From: JANXSD01 sp043758125
GTDB lineage: Bacteria; Bacteroidota; Bacteroidia; AKYH767-A; OLB10
Direction: 5' to 3'
Length of the DNA: 31,185 nt
NCBI GenBank assembly: GCA_043758125.1
Contig: JAYVOC010000243.1
Coordinates: 1-31,185, forward strand
Shown here: positions 1 to 6,621 of the stretch, one piece after another
How positions within the stretch are numbered: the stretch's first letter is position 1
How the letters are laid out: every line of letters starts with the position of its first letter
Made by a program: the position numbers and the translations under genes
Notes under the pieces: generated by a model
Told to the model about the DNA's origin: nothing
The model's database searches: none
Seen by the model: the letters and a program-made list of their open reading frames with translations, nothing else

Positions 1-138
1 TCCAAATGTATCAATACCAGCGATACCATCACGAGCTAATGTAACATCGTAACTATTTAGCTCGAGATAATTTTTCAAAACGTTGCCGAAATTAATATCA
101 TCTTCTACTAATAATATTTTAGCTTTTATTGTTTGCAT
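1..138 (-). CDS. Response regulator, N-terminal fragment (OmpR-type likely), cut by window edge
   Basis: Only the first 46 codons are inside the window; the frame stays open to base 1. The fragment starts MQTIKAKILLVEDD, the first beta strand and acidic pocket (E12, D13, D14) of a CheY-like receiver domain. The phospho-acceptor Asp, expected near residue 54, lies outside. The ATG at 138-136 is only 2 bp past the stop of the histidine kinase gene, so the two are co-transcribed and almost certainly form a cognate pair. In Bacteroidota this gene order usually goes with an OmpR/RprY-type regulator with a winged-helix DNA-binding domain. That part cannot be seen here, so the output domain is inferred. 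It is the obvious candidate to bind the TTAAC repeats at 1860-1897. Confidence 0.85.
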   Translation of the reverse strand, partial: MQTIKAKILLVEDDINFGNVLKNYLELNSYDVTLARDGIAGIDTFG

Positions 139-140
139 AA

Positions 141-1823
141 TTATAAAATATAATTTGGTAACTGTACAGTAAATGTGCTTCCTTTATTAGGTTCGCTAAT
201 AACAGTAATACTTCCATCATGTGATTCTACAATGGCTTTAACATAACTTAATCCTAACCCAAAGCCTTTTACGTCGTGAATATTCCCTGATGTTGCCCTA
301 TAAAATGTTTCAAACACACGCCGTTGAACTTCTTTAGTCATACCTATTCCATGATCTGTTACACTAATCATCAAATAATTATTTTCGTTCCAAGATTTTA
401 TTTGAACCAAAGGATTCTCAGGAGAATATTTTGTCGCATTATCAATTAAATTAGTAAACACATTTAATAAATGGTTTGAATCAGCATTCACATGAGCGTT
501 TGTGGCATCTAATTGTAATTCAATTTTCCCTTCTCGCTGTTCTACTGGTAAAAAAGCAGACCCCACAGCATGATGAATAATATCATGAACATCAGAAATT
601 TCTTTTCGTAGTGCTAATTCACCTTTATCAATTTGTGCCATCTGTAATACATGCTCCACTTGATTCAACATTCGCTGATTTTCATCTTTAATTACAGAAG
701 TAAAATAATCTAGCTTTTCATAATTTCCATAAACTCGAGGATCACGAATGGATTCATTTGCAATCGCTATTGTAGCAATTGGTGTTTTAAATTCATGAGT
801 CATATTATTTATGAAATCATTTTTAATCTCAGCAAGTTTTTTTTGTTTTAAGACGGTGGTTAATGTATAAATAAAACCTATGATCATTATCAATGTAAAA
901 ATAATTGAACTTGCAATAAGAGGCCACATTCCACATAATAAATAATTAAACTTATTTGGAAAAGTTAAAATTAATTGTTCATTTCGCTTGAAAAAATCAT
1001 TTGGAAAAAGTGGTAAACGAAAATTTGATATTACTATGCTAGAAGTGTCATTCATGAACTTCGAATAAATTAATTTTCCCTTAAGTGGGTTAGCGATACC
1101 AAAATTATATGGTTGATCAATTTCGTGATTATAAAGTTCAGAATGAATTATTGAGTCAAGAGTTATCGAATCAATTCTACTGAAAATATTTCCGTTATGA
1201 TCTGCAACTTGAAAAGTAAACTTTTGCATCATCGTATTTAATTTACGCATTTTAGAGCGCATCCTCTTTTCCGTTTCACTAGCTAATGAATCAAATCGAG
1301 CTTCTTCTTGTACTAGATTCTGCTCTTGACTTTTCATTTCAATAGCATAAACTTCTTTTGATTGAACATCTTTTTCAACACGAATATCAATAGTTGCAGT
1401 ATCAGGATTAAGGCGTAAATCACCATCAGGATAACGACGATGACGAAGTTCACGAAGATTCACAATTTGTTGGTTAACTGCCTTGGCGAAATTGCTAATC
1501 TCAGTTGGTGGTCCTGGAGGAGGAGGAGGGCCAGGTGGTGATTGTATTAATTCATTCAAAACTTCCTCAGTAGAATCATCACTCGAAAAAGATGAGTTAC
1601 TAGAATCAGCAGTACTCATGAATTTATGAACTACAATCTTCATATTTTCTTTTTGCTCCACTTGATCCACAATATTATTCATGGCAAGCATTACATTCTG
1701 ACCAAACTGCTGTTCCTTCAATTGCAAATCATGCCTTATCCAATACGATTGAAGAGCAATCAATCCTAACATGGCTAGACTCATCAATACTACAGTAGAC
1801 CAGAATCTTCTCTTATTCATCAT
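141..1823 (-). CDS. Membrane sensor histidine kinase of a two-component system
   Basis: A 560-residue transmembrane kinase. TM1 is at about residues 8-27, followed by a long periplasmic sensor region (about 30-293) that matches no domain I recognise, then TM2 at about 295-325. The HisKA H-box MTHEFKTP carries the phospho-acceptor His343. The HATPase_c domain has the N-box (N462 in LIDNATKYS), G1 (DHGIG, 490-494), F-box (FETFYRA) and G2 (GFGLGL, 520-525), so it looks fully active. The sensor contains a proline/glycine run at 96-106 with five consecutive prolines (99-103), expected to need EF-P for translation. The gene begins with two ATGs (1823 or 1820). The partner regulator follows 2 bp downstream. 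A divergent secreted protein with its own proline-rich segment lies across the intergenic region. The signal sensed is unknown; the general architecture resembles Bacteroidota RprX-like kinases. Confidence 0.95.
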   Translation of the reverse strand: MMNKRRFWSTVVLMSLAMLGLIALQSYWIRHDLQLKEQQFGQNVMLAMNNIVDQVEQKENMKIVVHKFMSTADSSNSSFSSDDSTEEVLNELIQSPPGPPPPPGPPTEISNFAKAVNQQIVNLRELRHRRYPDGDLRLNPDTATIDIRVEKDVQSKEVYAIEMKSQEQNLVQEEARFDSLASETEKRMRSKMRKLNTMMQKFTFQVADHNGNIFSRIDSITLDSIIHSELYNHEIDQPYNFGIANPLKGKLIYSKFMNDTSSIVISNFRLPLFPNDFFKRNEQLILTFPNKFNYLLCGMWPLIASSIIFTLIMIIGFIYTLTTVLKQKKLAEIKNDFINNMTHEFKTPIATIAIANESIRDPRVYGNYEKLDYFTSVIKDENQRMLNQVEHVLQMAQIDKGELALRKEISDVHDIIHHAVGSAFLPVEQREGKIELQLDATNAHVNADSNHLLNVFTNLIDNATKYSPENPLVQIKSWNENNYLMISVTDHGIGMTKEVQRRVFETFYRATSGNIHDVKGFGLGLSYVKAIVESHDGSITVISEPNKGSTFTVQLPNYIL

Positions 1824-1859
1824 TCCAAAAATACGATTTGATTCAATGTCAAAATTTCC

Positions 1860-1897
1860 ATTAACTTGACATTAACTTTGTTTAACTTGCTATTAAC
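1860..1897. promoter_or_regulatory. Four phased TTAAC direct repeats, candidate response-regulator operator
   Basis: TTAAC occurs at 1861-1865, 1872-1876, 1882-1886 and 1893-1897. The start-to-start spacing is 11, 10 and 11 bp, one helical turn each, and three of the four are preceded by A. OmpR/PhoB-family regulators typically bind tandem direct half-sites about 10-11 bp apart. The array lies between the divergent kinase/regulator operon and the secreted protein gene. Its last repeat is about 22 bp upstream of a -7-like TACTATTG (1920-1927), near where a -33 element would sit. On the other strand AAATTTTG (1857-1850) is a possible weak -7 for the kinase operon. Binding by the local regulator is inferred. 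Confidence 0.6.
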
Positions 1898-1944
1898 GCA
1901 TAGAGCATGAAATATAATGTACTATTGTCAAATATAAAAAAACG

Positions 1945-2523
1945 ATGAAACTACTCTACAAAATTTTAATGCTCTGCACTACACTCTTTGTTGCTGCAAA
2001 TAGCAATGCACAAGATTCGAAGAAGCAAGAGAAAACCAAATCGCATATTGTGATTGTTAACAATGAAAATGGAAAAGAAACGCGAATTGATACCACTTTT
2101 TCGAGTGAGGTTGCAATGAAAGAATTTCTTAAAGATCATGATATGGATGCGCCAAATCCTCCAGAGCCTCCAATTCCACCGGATGCAGTTGCACCACCCA
2201 AACCTCCAATGCCACCTAGCTCCCAACGGAAAGAATCGCATCGTGGAAAAGAAGTTGTTTACAATTACCGTTACAATTATGACGACGATGAAAACGAAAA
2301 TGATGCGCTTATTATTTCATTTGATAAAAAAGAATTTAGTAAAATAATTGATCAACTTAACAATACAATAAGTGAGCTCGAGAAAGATAAAAACGTAACT
2401 CAGAAGTCCATTCAAAAGGAAATTAATGATCTTAAAAAATCAGTAAATGATTTGTCGGAAAAAACAAAATTAATGCATAAAACCGTAAAAAAAGTAATTA
2501 TCAAGGATACTGAAAAAGAATAA
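1945..2523 (+). CDS. Secreted proline-rich/coiled-coil protein, function unknown
   Basis: A 192-residue protein with a signal peptide (about residues 1-22, ending SNA before Q23), so it is exported to the periplasm or envelope. A short beta-like stretch (33-52) is followed by a proline-rich segment at 70-91 with repeated PP pairs (PEPP, PIPP, PKPP, PMPP). Next comes an acidic patch (YNYDDDENEND, 110-120). The C-terminal third (about 127-185) is charged and heptad-like, probably a coiled coil. I recognise no family. It is divergent from a histidine kinase whose sensor region also carries a polyproline run, and phased TTAAC repeats lie between them, so regulation by that two-component system is likely. 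A hairpin terminator follows 28 bp after the stop. It could be an accessory ligand or sensor for the kinase, or simply an envelope-stress target. Confidence 0.85.
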   Translation: MKLLYKILMLCTTLFVAANSNAQDSKKQEKTKSHIVIVNNENGKETRIDTTFSSEVAMKEFLKDHDMDAPNPPEPPIPPDAVAPPKPPMPPSSQRKESHRGKEVVYNYRYNYDDDENENDALIISFDKKEFSKIIDQLNNTISELEKDKNVTQKSIQKEINDLKKSVNDLSEKTKLMHKTVKKVIIKDTEKE

Positions 2524-2551
2524 AAATTACGTTTATTATATTTGTTTTATT

Positions 2552-2583
2552 ACCGGGATACCTAAAACATATCCCGGTTTTTA
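2552..2583 (+). terminator. Rho-independent terminator of the secreted protein gene
   Basis: A perfect 9-bp stem, ACCGGGATA (2552-2560) and TATCCCGGT (2570-2578), with a 9-nt loop, followed by a short T run (2578-2582). The T run favours plus-strand transcription. In the minus direction, towards which cyanophycinase transcripts also run, the tail is weak. Confidence 0.8.
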
Positions 2584-2628
2584 CTTTTATTAAAGATCAG
2601 TTATTAATCGAAAGCATTTTAAAATGAA

Positions 2629-3501
2629 TTAAGAATTGTTTGCGTTTTCTTCAATAAGGAATTTTCTTGCTTTTAAAAGATATCCATTTCCTTTAGTCAT
2701 TACATGCACTATTAAATGCTCAATACTAATTGGAGAACCTTCCGATAAATCAGCAATATTAGAATGACGAATTCCATGTCCATCAACTATAATGATTAAT
2801 CCAGAACCAATAGCTTCTAAACTATCATTTCCACGAATTATCACTCCTGTATCTTCACCTAATCCAATTCCAATGCATGAAGGATTGGAAGCAACAGCTT
2901 GTGCTAATCTACCGAATCGTCCACGTTTATCAAAATGCGAATCTATAATTACATCTTTAATAAAAGCAAGACCCGTAGTAATTTTCACTTCTCCTTTTAC
3001 GAGCGCACCTGCACTACTACCTTGGTAAATCATAGTATTACTCATCGCCATTGCGCCAGCAGAAGTACCAGCGATAACTATTTCTTCGTCAATAAATCGT
3101 TGATGCAATGTTGATAAAATTTCAGTGCCACCAAAAATAGTACTTAAACGAAGTTGATTTCCGCCAGTCATCATTACACCATCACACTCTTGTATACGCT
3201 TAATAAATTCTGGATTTTGAGTATCGGCTCTATTCTTAATATGCATAATTTGGATGTTGGTACAACCAATTTTAGTAAATGCATGTAAATAATTTTCACC
3301 AACTTCTTCTGGGATACTGGATGCAGTTGTTATAACTTCTATATGAGAGTTTTTCTGATTCTTCGTCTCATGAGCAATCCTAGAGAGTATCTGTAATTCG
3401 AAAAAATTGAGATTATTTTTCTGTTGGAAATTGGGTTCTGGCTCTGTCCCTTTATCTTCGTTTCCGCCAATCGCGATTAACTTTCCTTTCGGTAATGTCA
3501 T
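2629..3501 (-). CDS. cphB: Cyanophycinase
   Basis: A 290-residue peptidase family S51 enzyme that cuts cyanophycin (multi-L-arginyl-poly-L-aspartate) into beta-Asp-Arg dipeptides, releasing stored nitrogen. The nucleophile elbow GTSAGA places Ser147. H189 (in DSHFDKRGR) and E216 (in GIGLGED) fit the Ser-His-Glu catalytic set of characterised CphB, and MTGGNQ at 111-116 fits the conserved Gln-containing loop. No signal peptide is visible, so it should be the cytoplasmic form. The length is close to the usual 270-290 residues. It is divergent from cyanophycin synthetase, so synthesis and breakdown are encoded back to back. A possible promoter (TTG, 21 bp, TAACTTAG) lies just upstream. Among S51 members, dipeptidase E (PepE) is shorter and would not be expected beside CphA, so cyanophycinase is the better call. 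Confidence 0.94.
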   Translation of the reverse strand: MTLPKGKLIAIGGNEDKGTEPEPNFQQKNNLNFFELQILSRIAHETKNQKNSHIEVITTASSIPEEVGENYLHAFTKIGCTNIQIMHIKNRADTQNPEFIKRIQECDGVMMTGGNQLRLSTIFGGTEILSTLHQRFIDEEIVIAGTSAGAMAMSNTMIYQGSSAGALVKGEVKITTGLAFIKDVIIDSHFDKRGRFGRLAQAVASNPSCIGIGLGEDTGVIIRGNDSLEAIGSGLIIIVDGHGIRHSNIADLSEGSPISIEHLIVHVMTKGNGYLLKARKFLIEENANNS

Positions 3502-3519
3502 ATTCTTTTATTAATTCTG

Positions 3520-3551
3520 CTAAGTTAAGGCTCTGAACCAATGCAAGTCAA
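3520..3551 (-). promoter_or_regulatory. Possible promoter of cyanophycinase
   Basis: On the minus strand TTG (3551-3549) is separated by 21 bp from TAACTTAG (3527-3520). This fits the TTG-N17-23-TAnnTTTG pattern described for Flavobacterium, with one mismatch in the -7 element. It would give a leader of roughly 12 nt before the ATG at 3501. It overlaps the 3' end of the small ORF at 3525-3659. Confidence 0.4.
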
Positions 3552-3659
3552 GAAATCATTTTTTCCTAATGCTTGGTAGAGTACGAAACTATTTCTATTT
3601 TCAGCGTCCACTGGATGAGTTGCTCCGGTTTTATCAACAAAAAAAATTGAATAACCCAT
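3525..3659 (-). CDS. Possible small protein (44 aa) between cphB and cphA
   Basis: An ATG-initiated frame of 44 codons ending in TAA, 23 bp upstream of cphB on the same strand. The translation begins MGYSIFFVDKTGATHPVD and ends FLTCIGSEP; its composition is protein-like rather than low-complexity. An in-frame stop lies just upstream, so it is not the tail of a longer frame. Against it: its ATG is only 14 bp from the divergent cphA start, leaving no separate promoter space, and a candidate cphB promoter overlaps its end. I recognise no family. It could be a genuine small cyanophycin-associated protein, a fossil, or chance. Confidence 0.3.
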   Translation of the reverse strand: MGYSIFFVDKTGATHPVDAENRNSFVLYQALGKNDFLTCIGSEP

Positions 3660-3673
3660 TTTAATTATACCCT

Positions 3674-6349
3674 ATGAAGATTCGTGAGATTCGTGCCATG
3701 CGTGGCCCCAATTATTGGTCAATTCGTCGTCATAAACTTATTGTGATGAAGCTCGACCTCGAGGAAATGGAAGAAAAACCAAGTAATAGTATTGATGGCT
3801 TTTCGGAAAGGATGGAAGCAATGTTTCCTACCATGTATTCACATGAATGCTCTGAGTCACAACCTGGTGGCTTTTTTAAGCGCGTAAAAGATGGTACCTG
3901 GATGGGTCATGTTGTGGAACATATAGCCTTAGAAATTCAAACTCTTGCTGGAATGGATGTTGGTTTTGGCAGAACTCGGTCAGCTTCCGAATACGGAGTT
4001 TATAATGTCGTTTTTTCCTACATGGAAGAAAAAGTAGGCATCTATGCCGCGAAATCTGCCGTTCGAATTACACAATCTTTAGCTGATAACATTCCTTATG
4101 ACCTCGAAGCAGACATTCAACAGATGCGTGAAATAAGAGAAGACAATCGCCTTGGACCTAGTACAGGATCGATCGTTGAGGAAGCTCAAGCAAAAGGAAT
4201 TCCTTGGATTCGCCTAAATCGACATTCTTTAGTGATGCTTGGATATGGTGTGAATCAAAAACGAATTCAAGCAACGGTAACAAGTAATACAAGTAGCATT
4301 GCTGTAGAAATTGCATGCGATAAAGAAGACACAAAAAATTTACTCGAAGCAGCGAATATCCCAGTTCCAAAAGGAAGAATTATTTATGATGAAGATGATT
4401 TGAAAGATGCAATTGTATCTATTAATTATCCGATCGTGATTAAACCAATAAATGGAAATCACGGACGTGGAGCTACAATAAATATTCGTAATTGGGAAGA
4501 TGCTGTAGAAGCTTTAGCTGCTGCCAAGAAAATTTCGCGATCAGTAATTTGCGAAAAATATATTACTGGATTTGATCATCGCTTGCTGGTTATAAATTAC
4601 AAATTTGTTGCTGCTGCAAAACGTACTCCTGCAGCTGTTAAAGGTGACGGTGTTTCATCCATACAAAAATTAATTGATGAAGTAAATAAAGATCCTCGTC
4701 GCGGTTATGGTCATGAAAAAGTATTGACATCAATTAAAGTGGATGATAATACAACAAATATTCTTGCAGAAAAAAATCTTACACTGGAAAGTATTTTGCC
4801 TGTTAATGAAATTTTATTTTTGAAATCTACTGCTAATATTTCTACTGGTGGAACAGCAACAGATGTAACTGATTTAGTACATCCACATAATGTTTTTATG
4901 GCTGAACGAATCGCAAAAATTGTTGGACTTGATATTTGCGGTATTGATATAATGACCGATGATTTAAGTGAACCAATTGCTGATTCACAAGGAGCAATTC
5001 TTGAAGTAAATGCAGCACCAGGATTCAGAATGCACCTCGCACCAACAGAAGGTTTACCACGTAATGTTGCCGATCCAGTTATTGAAATGTTATTCCCTCC
5101 TGGAAGTAGTTATCGAATTCCAATTGTTGCTGTTACTGGAACAAATGGTAAAACAACTACTACACGATTGCTTGCGCACATGGCAAAAACTGCTGGATAT
5201 AAAGTTGGATTTACTACTACTGACGGAATTTATATTCAAAATATCATGATGCAACGGGGTGATTGTACTGGGCCACAAAGTGCAGAATTTGTATTGAAAG
5301 ATCCTACTGTTGATTTTGCTGTTTTAGAATGTGCTCGAGGAGGAATTTTACGTGCTGGCTTAGGATTCGGTCAATGTGATATTGGCATAGTAACGAATGT
5401 TGCTGCAGATCATTTAGGATTAAAAGATATCAATTCACTCGATGATATGGCACGTGTAAAATCAGTAGTTCCAGAAGCAGTACGACCTGGAGGTTATGCG
5501 ATTTTAAATGCCGATGATGAACTTGTTGCTAACATGGCGAAAGGGTTACATAGTAATGTTGCTTATTTCAGCATGGATGAAAAAAATCCATTGATTCGTG
5601 AACATTGTGATAAAGGTGGATTGGCTGCTATTGCAGAAAATGGCTACATCACAATTTGCAAAGGAAATTGGAAAATTAGAGTTGATAAGATTGTCAATAT
5701 TCCACTTACCTTCAGAGGGAAAGCAGTATTCATGATTCAAAATATTTTACCGGCAGTTCTTACTGGATTTATTCGCAATTTTGAAATGGAAGATATTCGT
5801 CTTGCCTTAGAAACATTTATTCCTTCTCCAGTTCAAACTCCAGGAAGAATGAACATGTTTGAATTCAAGAAGTTTACTGTAATGGTTGACTACGCACATA
5901 ACCCAGCCGGTTTCCAAGCTATTGGGCGATTCCTCGAAAAGATTGAAGCCAAACCAAAGATGGGAATCATAGCTGGCGTAGGTGATCGTCGTGATGAAGA
6001 TATTATTTTGTTAGGAACTTTAGCTGCAAAAATGTTTGATGAAGTAGTTGTTCGTCAGGACAGAAATTTAAGAGGAAGAAGTGAAAGCGAAATCATCGAC
6101 CTGATGCTTAAAGGAATTTACAGTGTAGATCCAAATAAAAAAGTTACTGTTATTCCTAGTGAACCAGAAGCCATTGACTATGCATTTAAAAATGCAAAAA
6201 AAGGAGCATTTATCTGTATCTGTAGTGATGTTGTTCCTGATGCACTTGAGCAAGTAATGCGCTATAAAGATGACGAAGATAAATTCGAAATTACTGCTGA
6301 TGATATTCCTAATTTACAAGAAAATAGAAGTGCTGAAAAACAAAGCTAA
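3674..6349 (+). CDS. cphA: Cyanophycin synthetase
   Basis: An 891-residue ligase that polymerises aspartate and arginine into cyanophycin at the cost of ATP. The N-terminus (MKIREIRAMRGPNYWS) matches the family start, which fixes the initiation codon. The N-terminal domain covers about 1-160. The ATP-grasp domain covers about 215-475, with the glycine-rich NGNHGRGAT at 260-268 and ILEVNAAPGFRMH at 442-454. The Mur-ligase-like half covers about 482-880, with P-loop GTNGKTTTTR (489-498, Lys493) and VDYAHNP (738-744). The full length fits CphA1-type enzymes rather than the shorter, dipeptide-recycling CphA2. It is divergent from cphB, and its promoter must lie in the 172 bp between them; no clear -7 element is visible there. 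A strong terminator follows. Together the pair implies an arginine/aspartate nitrogen and energy reserve, seen best in cyanobacteria but also in other bacteria. Confidence 0.96.
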   Translation: MKIREIRAMRGPNYWSIRRHKLIVMKLDLEEMEEKPSNSIDGFSERMEAMFPTMYSHECSESQPGGFFKRVKDGTWMGHVVEHIALEIQTLAGMDVGFGRTRSASEYGVYNVVFSYMEEKVGIYAAKSAVRITQSLADNIPYDLEADIQQMREIREDNRLGPSTGSIVEEAQAKGIPWIRLNRHSLVMLGYGVNQKRIQATVTSNTSSIAVEIACDKEDTKNLLEAANIPVPKGRIIYDEDDLKDAIVSINYPIVIKPINGNHGRGATINIRNWEDAVEALAAAKKISRSVICEKYITGFDHRLLVINYKFVAAAKRTPAAVKGDGVSSIQKLIDEVNKDPRRGYGHEKVLTSIKVDDNTTNILAEKNLTLESILPVNEILFLKSTANISTGGTATDVTDLVHPHNVFMAERIAKIVGLDICGIDIMTDDLSEPIADSQGAILEVNAAPGFRMHLAPTEGLPRNVADPVIEMLFPPGSSYRIPIVAVTGTNGKTTTTRLLAHMAKTAGYKVGFTTTDGIYIQNIMMQRGDCTGPQSAEFVLKDPTVDFAVLECARGGILRAGLGFGQCDIGIVTNVAADHLGLKDINSLDDMARVKSVVPEAVRPGGYAILNADDELVANMAKGLHSNVAYFSMDEKNPLIREHCDKGGLAAIAENGYITICKGNWKIRVDKIVNIPLTFRGKAVFMIQNILPAVLTGFIRNFEMEDIRLALETFIPSPVQTPGRMNMFEFKKFTVMVDYAHNPAGFQAIGRFLEKIEAKPKMGIIAGVGDRRDEDIILLGTLAAKMFDEVVVRQDRNLRGRSESEIIDLMLKGIYSVDPNKKVTVIPSEPEAIDYAFKNAKKGAFICICSDVVPDALEQVMRYKDDEDKFEITADDIPNLQENRSAEKQS

Positions 6350-6400
6350 TTTTAATGATCAATAGATTTATTCAAGTGAGTAATTTATTGATAAGATCTA

Positions 6401-6431
6401 AAAAGTCTCGACAATGTCGAGACTTTTTTTT
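6401..6431 (+). terminator. Rho-independent terminator of cphA
   Basis: An 11-bp inverted repeat AAAAGTCTCGA (6401-6411) and TCGAGACTTTT (6417-6427) with a 5-nt loop, running into a T tract through 6431. It lies 52 bp after the cphA stop. Confidence 0.88.
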
Positions 6432-6621
6432 ATTGAATCAGGTTTTCACACCACTATTAATTACAAATTTTTAATGTTGAGTAATAGATTTTTTTTTCGT
6501 CGTAAAATAGTTGCCTATCGTCGATGAAAAACAATATTTTGTATGGGAAAATAATTTTATTAAATATATGTTAATGAGCTAGGAATTATTATTTGTTACT
6601 ATATATTTGTATAGACAGATA

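Noticed and set aside
1966..2347. Minus- and plus-strand frames overlapping the secreted proline-rich protein
   Set aside because: They are other-frame readings of the proline-rich and charged codons, with a Trp/Arg-rich or low-complexity composition; the annotated frame has a signal peptide and a terminator.
6607..6621. TTG start five codons upstream for the DUF5916 protein
   Set aside because: It overlaps a -7-like TATATTTG, and the ATG at 6622 gives a cleaner signal peptide.
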